Origin: Lutjanus erythropterus
Taxonomy: Eukaryota; Chordata; Actinopteri; Lutjaniformes; Lutjanidae
Length of the DNA: 64,000 bases
Direction: 5' to 3'
NCBI GenBank assembly: GCA_020091685.1
Contig: CM034599.1
Span: 4,186,836 to 4,250,835, forward strand
Notes under the pieces: generated by a model
Told to the model about the DNA's origin: nothing
What the model saw: the letters and a program-made list of their open reading frames with translations, nothing else
Database searches by the model: none
Shown here: piece after piece, positions 40,401 to 49,535 of the stretch
Layout of the letters: each line of letters opens with the position of its first letter
Position numbering within the stretch: the stretch's first letter is position 1
Position numbers and translations under genes: made by a program

Positions 40401-43400
40401 TCTTCAAAGACACTAGACTTGACAAAAACAGTGATTGTTTTCCTCCCATATCATGGGAGTTGCTGCTCTACTGCTGCCTTGATGCGTTTGTTTGTTTGTG
40501 TTACTGTATGACTTGGATGTTTGAACATGTTAGTTTGGATCCGAATTACTTACTTACTTGCTGCAGATCAAGGCAGCAGTAGAACAGCGACTTCCTTATT
40601 CTCAGAGGTGAAATTACTGTTTTTGTCAAAGGATGGCTCAGACTCAAAGATTCGGCAATTTGGATTATAAGTGATTTCAAAAAGTTTTGAGATGTACGCA
40701 ACTAGTCAGAGAAATCTACTGTGTAGTCTTCACTTGGAGTAACAGTCTGTCCCTTTCAGACCGCAACTGTTCCAGTCTTGTGCAGTTATACTTTTCTGTC
40801 CCAGTACGAGTACTGACAAATACTGTCTACAAGACAAGGAACTGATCTCACCCAAAATTCAAAGTGGGCAGCTTATTTAAAAGTAACAATGAAAGACTAA
40901 AAGATTAAAAGCAAAACAGATATCATCTTTACTCTGGTCTTCCTTAGGGTTTGTCAGTGGTTTATATTCCAGATCCAAGTTGTTCTTGTTTTGCATCTTA
41001 TCTGACATGTTTGCATTTGTGTTTGATTGTGTGCATTTTTGTTGTGCATGTGTTTGCAGGCCCTTGCAGAACAGCAGAAGGCTCAGCAGTTGGCCCAGCA
41101 GCAGCAAGCTGGGGCTCCTCAGGCCCAGGGTGCACCAGGCCAGGCGCAGGTTCCAGCTCCTGGCCAGGCTCAGGCTCAGGTCACCCAGGCTGCAGCAGTG
41201 GCTGGAGCCGCCGCTGTGCCTAATGCAGCGGTTCTGGTGAGAAATAAAACCTCCTCCACCAAAAAGATAACTGCACTTTTACCCAGTGAAGTCTCCTCTA
41301 ACACAAACATTTCATGTTTTTCAGACTGGAGCCATAAAAAATGCCACTGTGGGCACAACCATTCAGGCTGGTATGTTGACACACACACACACGGATCACG
41401 TTACTGAGCTGTTGGTGTTCCAGTGGTTAATTCATTCCTCTTTGTTTCTTCCAGCCACTGTAGGGGGGAATGTGATTGTGAACACAGTCGCTGGAGTTCC
41501 TCCAAGTCCCTTCCAGGCCAACAAACGCCTGGCATCTCCAGTCATACCAAGCACCCTGTCTGTGAGTCATGTTCATTTATCACTGCTGCTCTGGCTGCAC
41601 TCAGCCACCTACCAACTAACAGGAATCCATGACGCACATATTACAAATTGGCATGAAGCAGAATGTACACCCACTACACCCTGCAGACTAGGGCTGCAAC
41701 TGATGATTATTTTCATTGTTGGTTGAGTGTTTCCCTCAAAAATCTTTTGAATTACGTTTTAAAGTTAAATGCATCAGTCAGGCGCACTTATTTATATATA
41801 CATTTCTATAGAAACTTAAGATAAGTGAATATCAAATAATCGTGGATGCCATCGTTCTCTTGGATGGTAAAAAAAAAAGTGGGTGGGTAATAAAATATTT
41901 TCGATCCATTATGAAACTGCGGCAGGACAAATTAGACCAGACTGTCACAGTCCAGTTAATGAATGGGAAACACTGATTAATCTGTCTTTTCCTGATTAAC
42001 TGATTACCTGTTTAGCCTATGAAAGGTGAGAAAATGGTGAAAAATGTTGATCCCTGCTCTCAAAGCCCAAGATGACATTCTTAAATGTGAGTTATATGTC
42101 ACAGACTAATAAAGAAACCAGAAAATATTCACAGTTGAGAAGCTAAAATCAGAGACTTTTGAAGGGGTGTTTCCTCAAAAATGACTCAAACCTATCAATC
42201 AGTAATCAAAATAGTGATTTAAATAAGTGGTTGAATTTATTAATTAATTGCTACAGCTCTACTGTTGTTTTTTGTGTTGGCACCTTTACTAATTGTGTTG
42301 TTTTGATCCAGCCTGCTAATGCAGCTGGAGCTCAGGTTGTCCACACACAACAGAGGGCCGTCACGGCTGCCCCTGCCGAAGTGGTCGCCATAGCTACGGG
42401 TCAGGGTGTCCGCGCCGTGACCCCGGTGACAGCATCTGCAGTAGTTTCCACCACTCTGAGCCCGGTGCAGTCACAGACTCGGCCACTGGTCACTCAGGTC
42501 ACACAAGGTACTGAACTGAACACATCTTTTCTCTGATAGACGTCCCTCAAGTTTGTGTGTTACGGATCTGACTAATCTGTGACGTCCTCCGTTCAGCTAC
42601 AGGTATGCAGCTGCAACAGGGGAAGCCTCTCACCCCGGCCCACTTACAGATGCTCCGACAGCAGCAGCTGCAGCAGCACCAGCAGCAGCAGCAGCAACAG
42701 CAGGCAGCTTCCCCACAGATCAAAGCTGTGGGCAAACCCCAGGTACGCCACCAGCATCTTTATACAACGGCTACTAGAGCTGCAGCATACCGGAATATTA
42801 AACTTCAATACAGTACTAGTATATAAGAAAAAAAATACTTGATGCCTCTTTTGATACCACAACAAAAAGATGAACAGTTCAGTTGGCTGGTTTGGCTGCA
42901 AGCCAAATTTTGCACAAAACAAAAAAAGACTGAGCTGAGCTCAGAATGTGCACTTTTTAATAGCTTCATGAACATCCTTTTTTTACATGTGGTATCAGAA
43001 AACAGTAGCTACAGAAAATGCAATGTTGTGGCTCACTCTGAGAAATGTGACTCACTGCTCGTCCCTGTTGGATAAATCAAACATTTTAGCTGTGTTTTAA
43101 GCAAACTTTTGAAATGGAAGAAAATGCGAATTGTTGGTTCTCAGTAAGCCCTTTGTCATTAGCTGCTGTAAATGAGGTATTCTTTATGATCACAGTGATG
43201 ACACTATTCCAGATTTACAGTCAAACAGTGAAAGGGTTAAAATAACAAAATGTTTATAGTTAACTCATCTCTGACTTCTAATCTGTGTGTTTACAGGAGC
43301 TGTTAAAAATGCACAAGCATAAGTTGCAGCTGCAGCAGCAACAGCAGCAGGTGGCTGCAGCAGTGGCAGCAGCAGCAGCTCAGGGCCAACCGGCTGCAGG

Positions 43401-46400
43401 GGCCCAGCAGGCCACTCAGGTGCAGCCTGCACAGGCCGCCCAAGCTAACCCCCAACTAGCAGCTGTGGCAGCACCCAGACCTGGAGCAGTGCTGACCGGC
43501 ACCCCAGGGGTCATGCAGGTGGCCAGACTGGTAAGACCATGGAAAGGATCATTTACATCTACATGAAAACAGAACTTAGAAGAAGTTGTCCAAGTAATTG
43601 AGAATTCTTGCATTTTCACCAGATGAATCAAAATACAAGATACAGTATTATTAACAATCTACCTACCTTATGTTTTCTTTCACAGACTCGAGTTCCCACT
43701 CAGGGCCAAATTCAGGCCCAGGCAGGACAGACGGCCCAGGTGACCCTCACCAAGCCTCCCGTGGTCTCTGTGCCAGCTGTGGTCTCATCAGCTGGCGTCA
43801 CAACACTGCCGGTCACAGTAGCAGGCATCAGTGTGGCTATTGGTCAGCCCCAGAAAACAGGTGTGTCCTTATTATATGGCATTGTTGAATACTTTATTCT
43901 GACCAGTCAATTGCAGTTTTGTGTGGACTGTTGCTACCTATTTGTGACATGCTGTTTTTTTGACCAAATATGCCATTGTCACCATTATCACAAACTGTCA
44001 TGTGTCCTAAAGGTCCTGTACTTTATTCTGTCTCCTCTCTGGACAGGTGGGCCTGTGCTGACACCACCCTTCCCCCAGATGCAGGTCCAGCAGCTGCTTC
44101 AAATGAAGAAGCAGCAGCAGGCGGCAGCAGCTGCAGCCCAGCAGAAAGCGGGGCAGCCGCAACAAGGACAGGCCACTGTGCAGCAGAAGGTAAACACACC
44201 ACAGACACTGAAGTTTAATACCTGATAATTTATCAGGAGTCTGTTGTCACGTTATTTATTCATGGCTAAAGTCAACACCGTTTTTCCTACTACCTAAGTT
44301 ACTGTGATGGATCATGTTAGCTGCTGAAGTAATTGGCATGCTAGCCAGCTAACATCCGCTCAGATAGTATTTTTGGATTTGACTTCAGTCTGGCTTTTAA
44401 ATGTGCTTTTTGGAAAGAAAAATTATATTGATCATACTGCAACTGCTACAAAATAAAACCAACATAGTAACAATAACCTCTAACACAAACTGCATTTATT
44501 TTTTTGCCAGTGGACATAAAATGGATCTTCAGGTTTAAAAAGTCTTAAACATAACTTGTTGAAACCTGCAGAAACCCTGACTCAGCTATGCTGCATGGAT
44601 CTTCATTGTCACTTACATTAACAGCAAGCATCAGTCTGGATGATGTTATCTACTCCAGACAGTTTTGCCGTGTTAGCTAGCTAGCAGTTGTTTGTATTAG
44701 CAAGCAAGCTAACGCTAGCAAACATTATCCAACTAAAACCACAATAACACCATTTTGAAGCTAATGTTAGCTAGTGTTGCTCACTGTTGGCGCCGTAAGG
44801 GAGCTGAAATGAGGCAAGGCACTCAGGAGCATAAGCATCACATTCTTCCTATTTTCTCAGAAGATTTTCCCCAGGTCCTTCAGCCTCAACAGAAATCAGT
44901 CCACAGGCTGTTAAAAGCAGCAGAGGAAGGGAAGTCAGGGAGGATTCAGGGAACATGATTTTTGTTTTATTAATTTCTCATTGACGGTACATATTAATAA
45001 ACATTACTGTAAATATGCCAGAATTAGTGAAAAGGCTAGTTTTTATCTGTACTCCCTGGTCAGATGTAGAGTCTGCAGTCTAAAATCAGTCTAAAATTTG
45101 AAGTTACTTACAATCCACTCACACATTAACAATAGTGAAGTGATTCATGGAAATTGCATGCATTGGACATAATGCATCTTTAAGTATATTGGTGCAGCAG
45201 AAACAATCTGTTACGAGGATAAAGTGAATCGAGTGACTGTATTAACTGTAGTTGTGATATTTCCCTCAGATTGGCACCCAGCAGGTGACGGTGCAGGCAG
45301 CCCAGCCAGCTCAGCAGCAGCCGCAGCAGAAGGTGACCTACGCCACCACCACTCAGCTCCAATCAGGAATCAAGACCCAGTTCTTCACTACATCCATCGC
45401 CGCTCAGAAACCCGCTGGGGCTCAACAAATCCAGGTACATCATCAGCAGCACTCACTGCCGCAGAATAAATATTTGCAGATAAACATTGTGGGTTTGTGT
45501 GTTGATATGAGATTTTCCTGTTTACTCTTATCAGGTGGCAAAGCTCCCACAAATCGTGCAGCAGCAACCCACCAATATCCAGCAGATCGTGTCTTCTCCT
45601 CAGCAGGTAGGGCTTTCAGACGGAGCTGAAGGATACTTCTGTCTGGCTCACGACTTTGATACAACTCAGGGAGTTAAAAACTCATTCACAGACCTCCTTA
45701 TAAGTCTCACATCCTCAGGCTGAGCTTTTATACTTCAGATGAAACATCACTGTGGAGGTCCCAAAAGTGAGCTTAGAATTATCTTTTTAATGAAATGTTT
45801 TAACTACATGCTGCTTTTCTGTCACATTTTATGCTTTTATCTTTTTGTAGTTTGTTCTAATGTGATATCATCATTAAGGCTAAAAGTATGACAGATACTT
45901 CATTTGTATTTTTAATTTTCAGGTCTTTTATGATTCATTTAGGTTTTTTTTTTTTTGGCTCTTTGTGAAAGCACCATAAAGTTTTAAATGCATTGTTAAT
46001 ATTGACAAGAATTTTAAAGTTATTTTTCATCTTAGTTGCTTACTGAATGTTGCAGTTACTTTAAAGTCACACTCATGTCTTTTGTTTTTAATTCAATTTA
46101 GTCGGTGGAACTCCAATGACAAGTGAACAGACTAAACTGTAAAGATGTCGAAGTAAATTAACACACACAGAACTGACTTTACTGTGAATTTGTCAGGAGC
46201 AAACAACGCGTTTTGTCCATGGCTGGTTAAGTGAACCTCCAAAAGCAACGGGCGAAACACGAAATGAGTCAGTCCGGCGTGCGGTGGTTCATTTCGATAT
46301 TTTTACCTGACGTGTTCCTGAGCCCAACCAGCACCTGATCCCGAGCACTGGCTGTGCAGCTGGACTTTGAACTTGTGTAATTATCTAGGCTGAGAACATC

Positions 46401-47250
46401 TTTCATTCTCCCTTCAAAGATTATAAATGGATGCAGAAAAGTCAATTATTGGAAATGTAAAACCCAATTATGATCACCTGTAACAATTTTCTAACACGGA
46501 CCGAACATCCCTTATGGCTGAAACAGTTGTGTTATGTTTACACTCTTAACTCCACTAGTTTTTGAGCTTTTGTGAGGATGGAGGAGTGTGACCAAGTGCA
46601 AATGGATATAATCTGACCAGCATCCCCTGGCTTAAAAGCTTGAAATGTTGATGCATCGACAGTTGTTTTATAATCACATCATAGCCCCCTGAATCAAAAT
46701 CCAATCAACTCATGAGGTGCCAAGAGATCCCCACCCCTTTATGTTAGCACTGATTAGTGGTTGATTTCTGTGCTCCAACTTAGATTGTTTGGACAGACAG
46801 AGCCAAGTGTTTTGTCTCGTCTTCAGTCATCAGGGCATAACGGTGAAATAAATGGACATCCACGAATACTCATCATGAAACTTTTCACTGTCAAATCAAC
46901 ACTGAAACATGACAGATAAACATTAAGTTTGTGTTGTTTCTCCTCAGACTGTGACTCTGACGCAGGCGGCCACGTCTGCTCCTGCTCAGGTGCAGATGAT
47001 TCCCGCAGGGACGGCGACGGCGCAGGTCGTCCAGCAGAAGATCATCCAGCAGCAGGTGGTGACCGCGGCCACCTCACCCCAAATCCAGACGCCGCCTCCA
47101 CACAGCCCCGCCCAGCAGGCCGCCGCGCCCTCCGCTGCCGAGTCCCCGGTGCAGCAGCCCGCTCAGCCCCAGCAGCCCACCAAGGGTCAGGCTCGCCAGG
47201 GCGGCATCAGAGCCAAAACTCCTGCCAAGCCCAGCGGGGGGAGCAGCTAG
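15189..47250 (+). CDS. ep400: EP400, SWR1/INO80-family ATPase of the TIP60/NuA4 complex (complete)
   Basis: Chromatin remodeller that exchanges H2A.Z/H3.3 and scaffolds the TIP60 acetyltransferase complex in the nucleus. Coding exons: 15154-16493 (ATG 15189), 16592-16699, 17945-18029, 18285-18404, 20088-20482, 20580-20879, 22358-22543, 22656-22796, 22897-22975, 23106-23143, 23228-23285, 23428-23517, 24013-24126, 24242-24432, 24518-24695, 24930-25066, 25166-25335, 25985-26159, 26274-26410, 26667-26853, 27093-27262, 27388-27575, 29423-29713, 31619-31783, 32788-32940, 33090-33160, 33280-33569, 34015-34217, 34715-34884, 35496-35692, 35840-35951, 36383-36685, 36807-36881, 37092-37226, 37318-37362, 37558-37711, 38311-38546, 38942-39115, 39215-39262, 39349-39485, 39654-39710, 39807-39885, 41060-41236, 41325-41370, 41455-41561, 42312-42507, 42597-42742, 43297-43530, 43686-43860, 44047-44189, 45270-45434, 45535-45606, 46948-47250. 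They sum to 9411 nt: 3136 residues plus TAG, against about 3159 in human, and every junction keeps phase. The start ([18 protein letters not shown]) matches the human N-terminus. Confidence 0.96.
16592..20879 (+). CDS. ep400: ep400 exons coding the N-terminal linker
   Basis: Five exons (residues 436-771) bridge the N-terminal region and the HSA domain. Landmarks shared with human: [34 protein letters not shown], [20 protein letters not shown] and [20 protein letters not shown]. The remainder is Gln/Pro/Ser-rich with runs of [10 protein letters not shown] type. No fold is predicted; in the family this is a scaffold segment. Confidence 0.93.
16736..17862. mobile_element. Long MITE, family E, with nested insertions
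   Basis: Terminal inverted repeats AATTAGGGATGGGTATT (16736) and AATATCCATCCCTAATT (ending 17862) differ at one position. Inside the left end a second element start is visible (TAGGGTTGGGCAATGCCTAC at about 16758), so at least one insertion is nested. Occupies nearly all of the intron between the exons at 16592 and 17945. Confidence 0.75.
18405..20087 (+). other. ep400: ep400 intron, 1.7 kb
   Basis: GT-AG intron between PTAQ- and GGMPPT-coding exons. T-rich and otherwise unique; I see no clear element and no coding exon. The segment 19140-19460 is GC-richer than its surroundings and could hold a structured RNA or cassette exon, but nothing decisive is visible. Confidence 0.5.
20880..22357 (+). 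other. ep400: ep400 intron, 1.5 kb, with decayed repeat
   Basis: GT-AG intron just before the HSA exons. The stretch 21190-22010 contains phrases (CTTTTAAATGTG..., AATAAGCACTAATGCAAACTG, GATCTTAAACTGCATTCATAA) that recur in the family F element at 25452-25855 and near 44.4 kb, so it is probably an old, interrupted copy of that family. Confidence 0.5.
22358..23143 (+). CDS. ep400: ep400 HSA domain exons
   Basis: Four exons (residues about 772-920). The helicase-SANT-associated domain is recognisable from [20 protein letters not shown] and [12 protein letters not shown], followed by the long basic/acidic helix ending [18 protein letters not shown]. In SWR1/INO80 remodellers the HSA helix binds actin and actin-related proteins (ARP4/BAF53). 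All hallmark aromatic residues ([12 protein letters not shown]) are present. Confidence 0.94.
23228..24432 (+). CDS. ep400: ep400 acidic linker between HSA and ATPase
   Basis: Four exons (to residue 1070). A short basic patch ([13 protein letters not shown], candidate nuclear localisation signal) is followed by acidic segments ([15 protein letters not shown] and [10 protein letters not shown]) and the conserved lead-in [19 protein letters not shown] to the ATPase. Acidic linkers in this family contact histones; here that is inference. Confidence 0.9.
24518..24695 (+). other. ep400: ep400 Walker A exon
   Basis: Encodes [40 protein letters not shown] and the start of the EGIWGPHL strand. The P-loop GLGKT is intact; human EP400 has Ala where this protein has Thr (DEAGLGKT versus DETGLGKT), a position outside the phosphate-binding core. 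Confidence 0.9.
24518..26853 (+). CDS. ep400: ep400 Snf2 ATPase, N-terminal lobe
   Basis: Six exons, residues 1071-1398. Q-motif region [12 protein letters not shown]; Walker A DETGLGKT at residues 1108-1115 (Lys1114); [12 protein letters not shown]-type CVTSYKLL; motif II is DEVQ (1211-1214) rather than DEAH, as in human EP400 which has DEMQ; motif III region [12 protein letters not shown]; then the conserved [20 protein letters not shown] and [14 protein letters not shown], and RVCNHPELV. Catalytic Lys and Asp-Glu are present, so the lobe looks competent for ATP binding. Confidence 0.95.
25452..25855. mobile_element. MITE, family F
   Basis: Ends CAGTGTTTCT (25452) and AGAAACACTG (ending 25855) form the terminal repeat; just inside them CCTTAAAAAGTCTTAA faces TTAAAGGGTCCTAAA. 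Related fragments at about 21190-22010 and 44389-44580. It lies in the intron between the exons coding motif II and motif III of the ATPase. Confidence 0.65.
27093..34217 (+). CDS. ep400: ep400 ATPase insertion region exons
   Basis: Eight exons, residues about 1399-1909, encode the long insertion that splits the Snf2 ATPase lobes in SWR1/INO80-type enzymes, which in the family docks the RUVBL1/RUVBL2 ring. Landmarks shared with human: [113 protein letters not shown]. The segment 27430-29690 is Ser/Thr/Pro/Ala-rich and poorly conserved. The exon at 34015-34217 ends LQLMQMDSG, the return point to the helicase fold. Confidence 0.92.
28071..28920. mobile_element. Inverted-repeat element, family G
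   Basis: Left arm from 28071 (TTTTTATGTGGATGTCCAAT, then TGGTTGATGAAAAATGCAG) is the imperfect inverse of the right arm ending at 28920 (ACATTTACCATCAACCC, ATTGGACATCCACATAAAAG). Arms about 45-50 bp, total about 850 bp, no open frame. Located in the large intron between exons 27388 and 29423. Only one copy seen in the window. Confidence 0.75.
30612..31124. mobile_element. Fold-back MITE, family A (copy 2)
   Basis: Starts TTAAAGGGATAGTTTGGATT at 30612; the right arm CCCCATACAATCCCACTTCA, AATTATCCACACTACCCCTG is its inverse. Internal landmarks CCCACAGTTTGGAGAAGCAA and GGACAGGGTCAGCAGCAAAA face an inverted partner (CTCCAAACTGTGGACGTGTT). Lies in the ep400 intron between exons 29423 and 31619. 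Confidence 0.85.
32027..32040 (+). repeat. Poly-C run, 14 bases
   Basis: Fourteen consecutive C in an ep400 intron. Length is likely polymorphic and prone to sequencing error. Confidence 0.9.
34715..35951 (+). CDS. ep400: ep400 Snf2 ATPase, C-terminal (HELICc) lobe
   Basis: Three exons, residues 1909-2068. Motif IV region [20 protein letters not shown] and [22 protein letters not shown]; then motif V, which is strongly divergent here ([15 protein letters not shown] where human has TTGINLVEADTVVFYD); motif [20 protein letters not shown] with the arginine finger Arg in IGR; and the brace-like [20 protein letters not shown]. Joining to the N lobe is uninterrupted in frame. Confidence 0.94.
35952..36382 (+). 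other. ep400: ep400 intron
   Basis: GT-AG intron; the 3' third carries the family C fragment. No other element seen. Confidence 0.5.
36236..36307. mobile_element. MITE family C fragment (copy 2)
   Basis: Short remnant (CATCAATTAATCAGGAAAAT ... TGTTAATTGCAGCCCT) matching one terminus of family C, in the intron before exon 36383. Confidence 0.5.
36383..37711 (+). CDS. ep400: ep400 post-ATPase acidic and linker exons
   Basis: Five exons, residues 2069 to about 2306. Landmarks: [30 protein letters not shown], an acidic Glu/Gln-rich stretch, [17 protein letters not shown], a helical EEEEERQI region, [40 protein letters not shown] and [12 protein letters not shown]. Strongly conserved TYTREDAY and [10 protein letters not shown] blocks are characteristic of EP400 and its fly homologue Domino. 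Confidence 0.92.
37769..37870. mobile_element. DNA-transposon end fragment
   Basis: TATACTCAACAAAAATATAA followed by CACAACATTTTG, a C19 run (37806-37824), then CATTTTTTATGAGTTGAAG. This matches, from memory, the terminus of a widespread fish/vertebrate DNA transposon whose end begins TATACTCAACAAAAATATAA. Only one terminus is recognisable. Confidence 0.5.
37806..37824 (+). repeat. Poly-C run, 19 bases
   Basis: Nineteen consecutive C inside a transposon-end fragment in an ep400 intron; probably an expanded internal poly-C/T of the element. Confidence 0.9.
38311..39115 (+). CDS. ep400: ep400 SANT/Myb-like domain exons
   Basis: Two exons, residues about 2306-2442. A basic patch (RKKKKGHG) is followed by [14 protein letters not shown] and, across the junction, [40 protein letters not shown] and [17 protein letters not shown], the SANT/Myb fold with its three helices and tryptophans. 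In this family the domain contacts histone tails or inhibits TIP60. This is the most highly conserved stretch of the protein relative to human. The acceptor before 38311 has tandem CAGs. Confidence 0.95.
38597..38873. mobile_element. MITE family C (copy 3)
   Basis: GATGCAGCTAACAATAATTT, ATTAATTGGTTAATC, TATAAAATGTCCAAAATC and ATTGCTTCTTTTGTTCAACC are family C landmarks; the same last phrase recurs at 48480. Lies in the intron that separates the two SANT exons. Confidence 0.65.
39215..39262 (+). CDS. ep400: ep400 48-nt microexon
   Basis: Sixteen codons ([16 protein letters not shown]) flanked by phase-0 GT-AG introns, directly after the SANT exon. It adds a lysine-rich basic patch. Because it is symmetrical in phase, skipping keeps the frame, and from memory vertebrate EP400 proteins exist with and without this segment, so it may be a regulated cassette. 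Confidence 0.85.
39349..39885 (+). CDS. ep400: ep400 conserved post-SANT exons
   Basis: Three exons, residues to 2549: [40 protein letters not shown] and [20 protein letters not shown], then [14 protein letters not shown]. Nearly identical to human EP400. After this point the protein becomes Gln/Ala-rich. Confidence 0.94.
40290..40640. mobile_element. Fold-back MITE, family A (copy 6, partial)
   Basis: Shares ATGCTATATTTAGAATATTTTCAC, the TTTGTTTGTGTTACTGTATG centre and its inverse side (GATCAAGGCAGCAGTAGAAC) with the other family A copies. The outer arms are missing or replaced by a short palindromic sequence (40070-40290) that may be another element. In the intron before exon 41060. Confidence 0.7.
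41060..47250 (+). CDS. ep400: ep400 Gln/Ala/Pro-rich C-terminus exons
   Basis: Eleven exons, residues 2550-3136. Landmarks shared with human: [158 protein letters not shown] and [20 protein letters not shown]. The protein ends ...[13 protein letters not shown] at a TAG (47248-47250). Disordered, activator-like region. Confidence 0.93.
41690..42260. mobile_element. MITE family C (copy 4, best preserved)
   Basis: Starts AGGGCTGCAACTGATGATTA at 41690 and ends ATTAATTGCTACAGCTCT at 42260, inverted termini. The interior contains GAGAAAATGGTGAAAAATGT, CAAAGCCCAAGATGACATTC and AAAGAAACCAGAAAATATTC. In the intron upstream of exon 42312. Confidence 0.8.
42597..42742 (+). CDS. ep400: ep400 polyglutamine exon
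   Basis: Contains a CAG-rich run in frame: [14 protein letters not shown], mostly CAG with a Leu, a His and one CAA interruption. It sits at the same position as the long CAG/polyQ tract of human EP400 (TPAHFQLLRQQQ... in human, [12 protein letters not shown] here), but is far shorter. Confidence 0.92.
43297..43530 (+). CDS. ep400: ep400 Gln/Ala repeat exon
   Basis: Encodes [18 protein letters not shown], then alternating Ala blocks ([11 protein letters not shown]) and Pro/Gln-rich sequence ending MQVARL. The GCAG-rich DNA reads as polyAla or polyGln according to frame, a typical site of replication slippage. Confidence 0.9.
44389..44580. mobile_element. MITE family F fragment
   Basis: Recurs with the region at 21.2-22.0 kb (TTTTAAATGTGCTTTTTGGA; ACTAACACAAACTGC-like) and with the family F terminus (TTAAAAAGTCTTAAAC; AACCTGCAGAAACCCTG). 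One end visible. Confidence 0.45.
45607..46947 (+). other. ep400: Last ep400 intron, 1.3 kb
   Basis: GT-AG intron before the final coding exon. Mostly unique sequence. 46190-46330 is less AT-rich and unique; nothing is assigned to it. Confidence 0.5.
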
Positions 47251-47960
47251 GAGATAAAGAAAGTGAATTTAACCACCAGATTTTCTGCAGCACTGAAGTA
47301 GTGCTGAAGCGTTTTTATGGATCCCACAGCAGCTAAAGCCAGAGACAGACTCACCGTCACATAATCCTTCACCTCTTAACCTGATTCTAACTGTGTTTAA
47401 CATGACACACACACATTTCAGTGCAAACTAGTTTCAGAAAACAGGTGTGATTATTCTGGTGGGATCCATAATTTTGCTTTCCTGATTCAACATTGTTACT
47501 TCAACTCTTTATTTTGTTGTTTTGAAACGTGGAATGTTTCTCAAAATTACCACAACTTAAAAATTTCCCCCAACTGTTGCCCAAACAACAGACATGCCTT
47601 CAAAGTAATGATTATAATATTACTCAACAGAAATCTGAGGCTGAGACTTATGGGTAATTCTGTCCATTAGAATAAGTGTATTCATAAATAGTCCCTTTTA
47701 TGTCTGATTCCCTTGTTGTCTGTAGATACTGAATGGAGAAAAATGCACGTTCCTTTAGTCATTTGTTTTTTATTGCAGCAAATACACTGTAAACATGTAC
47801 TTTAGTATTTTGTGTTTTCTCATAAATTGTCTTTTTTTATTGATGTCAAGAAGAAAAAAAATGTAAATATCAATGAAAAACATTTGTACTTGTAAAGTAG
47901 TTGTGTTTTCATTGGGTTTTTTCAGCCTAATTGTAATAAAGTGTTTTGTTTTTATACACA
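47251..47960 (+). other. ep400: ep400 3' UTR with poly(A) signal
   Basis: From the TAG to just beyond AATAAA at 47935-47940, followed by GTGTTTTGTTTTT, a good downstream GU-rich element. It contains a short inverted-looking AT-rich tail but no transposon that I recognise. About 700 bases long. Confidence 0.75.
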
Positions 47961-49535
47961 AATTCATCTTTTTTCCTTTCTTTTTTTTCATTAAATCTGT
48001 TGTAAGTACTTGGAAATCTTGTGGATTCTTATAACACATTCCCTGGTTTATCACAGACGAGTGTTTGCAGCCTCAACACTGAGCAAGGGACACAACTAAT
48101 GATTATTTTCATTATCAGTGAATGAGAATTGGGACAAATCATTTGTATTCTTGAAGGACTTCTTTATATGAAATCTGTGTAATTTATTAAATGTTTTTGT
48201 TTGCTTTAATTTTTTTAATTTCTTATTTCTTTATTGACTCAAACTATTGACTATTGACTTTCCCTCTGAGTTAACGTCTACATTTAATAGAAAATAAAAT
48301 TACTAGGCGGTTGGCCTGTTACAAGGTTTGATCTTATAAAATATATTTTCCAGCATAATCGAAGATAAAAGCCCCTCATAATATGATTTTGTCCCAGTTC
48401 TCAAGAATGAGTGTTGGTCTATGAAATGTCCAAAAAAAAGTGAGAAAATTTAATCAGTTTCCTGAAGTGATCCCTTCAAATTGCTTCTTTTGTCCAACCA
48501 ACAGTCCAAACCCTAAAACTGTTCATCTGCTGTCATAAATGTCAAAGAAAAGCAGCGAATCCCCACATTTAACCCTCTGCACTGCAGCGTTGCCTCAGGC
48601 CTTTTACACTCGCACAATACATCCTCAGTGATGATGCAAAACTTGCAATACTTGAGTAAAACCAAACCATTATAAATTCCCACTATGACACTGTTTAGTA
48701 TTATATATTTATCTTTATATGCTGTTCAAAAGCCATCATAATTTTCTTTTTTATCTGCAAATTAACCTAGATAATTTAGATAATGTTAGAATTTCAGGCT
48801 GTGTACTCCACTTTGTGAGTCCTCTTACACATTTTTCATCAGTTTACAGAATGAACACATTATTTTATGGCTCTTTGAAGAAGAAGGTAGAATTTGCACT
48901 CAGCTGAAGTTCGTGCGGATGAACAGAGACTGACTGCACCTGACAGAGAGGACGAGGACAGCGAGGGTGAAAGTGTGCTGTCTAAGATGGCGTGTAAAAT
49001 GCATTTGCAATCATTTTATTTTATTTCAACTCATAAGCAGCGAGACAAATATGGGACCAACGCAACAAATGTTTGCAACATACTGTATGTGAGGAAATAC
49101 ACACACGAGGAAACTGAAAACAAGCATTTAAATGTAACACAGATGATCAAACACTGAAATGTGTCTCACTGTCTTGTTTTGAGGAGGGCTCTGATAGTTT
49201 AGTTGATTATTAAAAATCTGGAGGTTATAATATTTTTGATGAGTGGTGTTATATAAAGTCCTGGAGGCTGGCAGAATCTGGACCAGTAGGTTTGTAAGCT
49301 GGACAGAATCACCTGACGAAACATAAATTCATAGCTCTTCACTAAGTTTGGGTTTGGCTGCGGTTGCTGTTGCATTTTAAGCATCTTGCCCTTAAGACTG
49401 AGGACGGTACTGGGAGACTTGAAAGCACCTCTCAGCACTGTCTGCTTGGCTCAGCTGACTGCTGACTGGCAAATATGTCAGCTGAGCCAGTCAGTGGCAA
49501 AAGCAGAGGAGGTGAGGAATAAAGACACAGTTTGC
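47961..49535. other. Region downstream of ep400
   Basis: No gene supported. 48087-48570 is a diverged family C element (ACACAACTAATGATTATTTTCATT; AAATTGCTTCTTTTGTCCAA). 48570-49535 is AT-rich without a recognisable feature. Confidence 0.5.
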
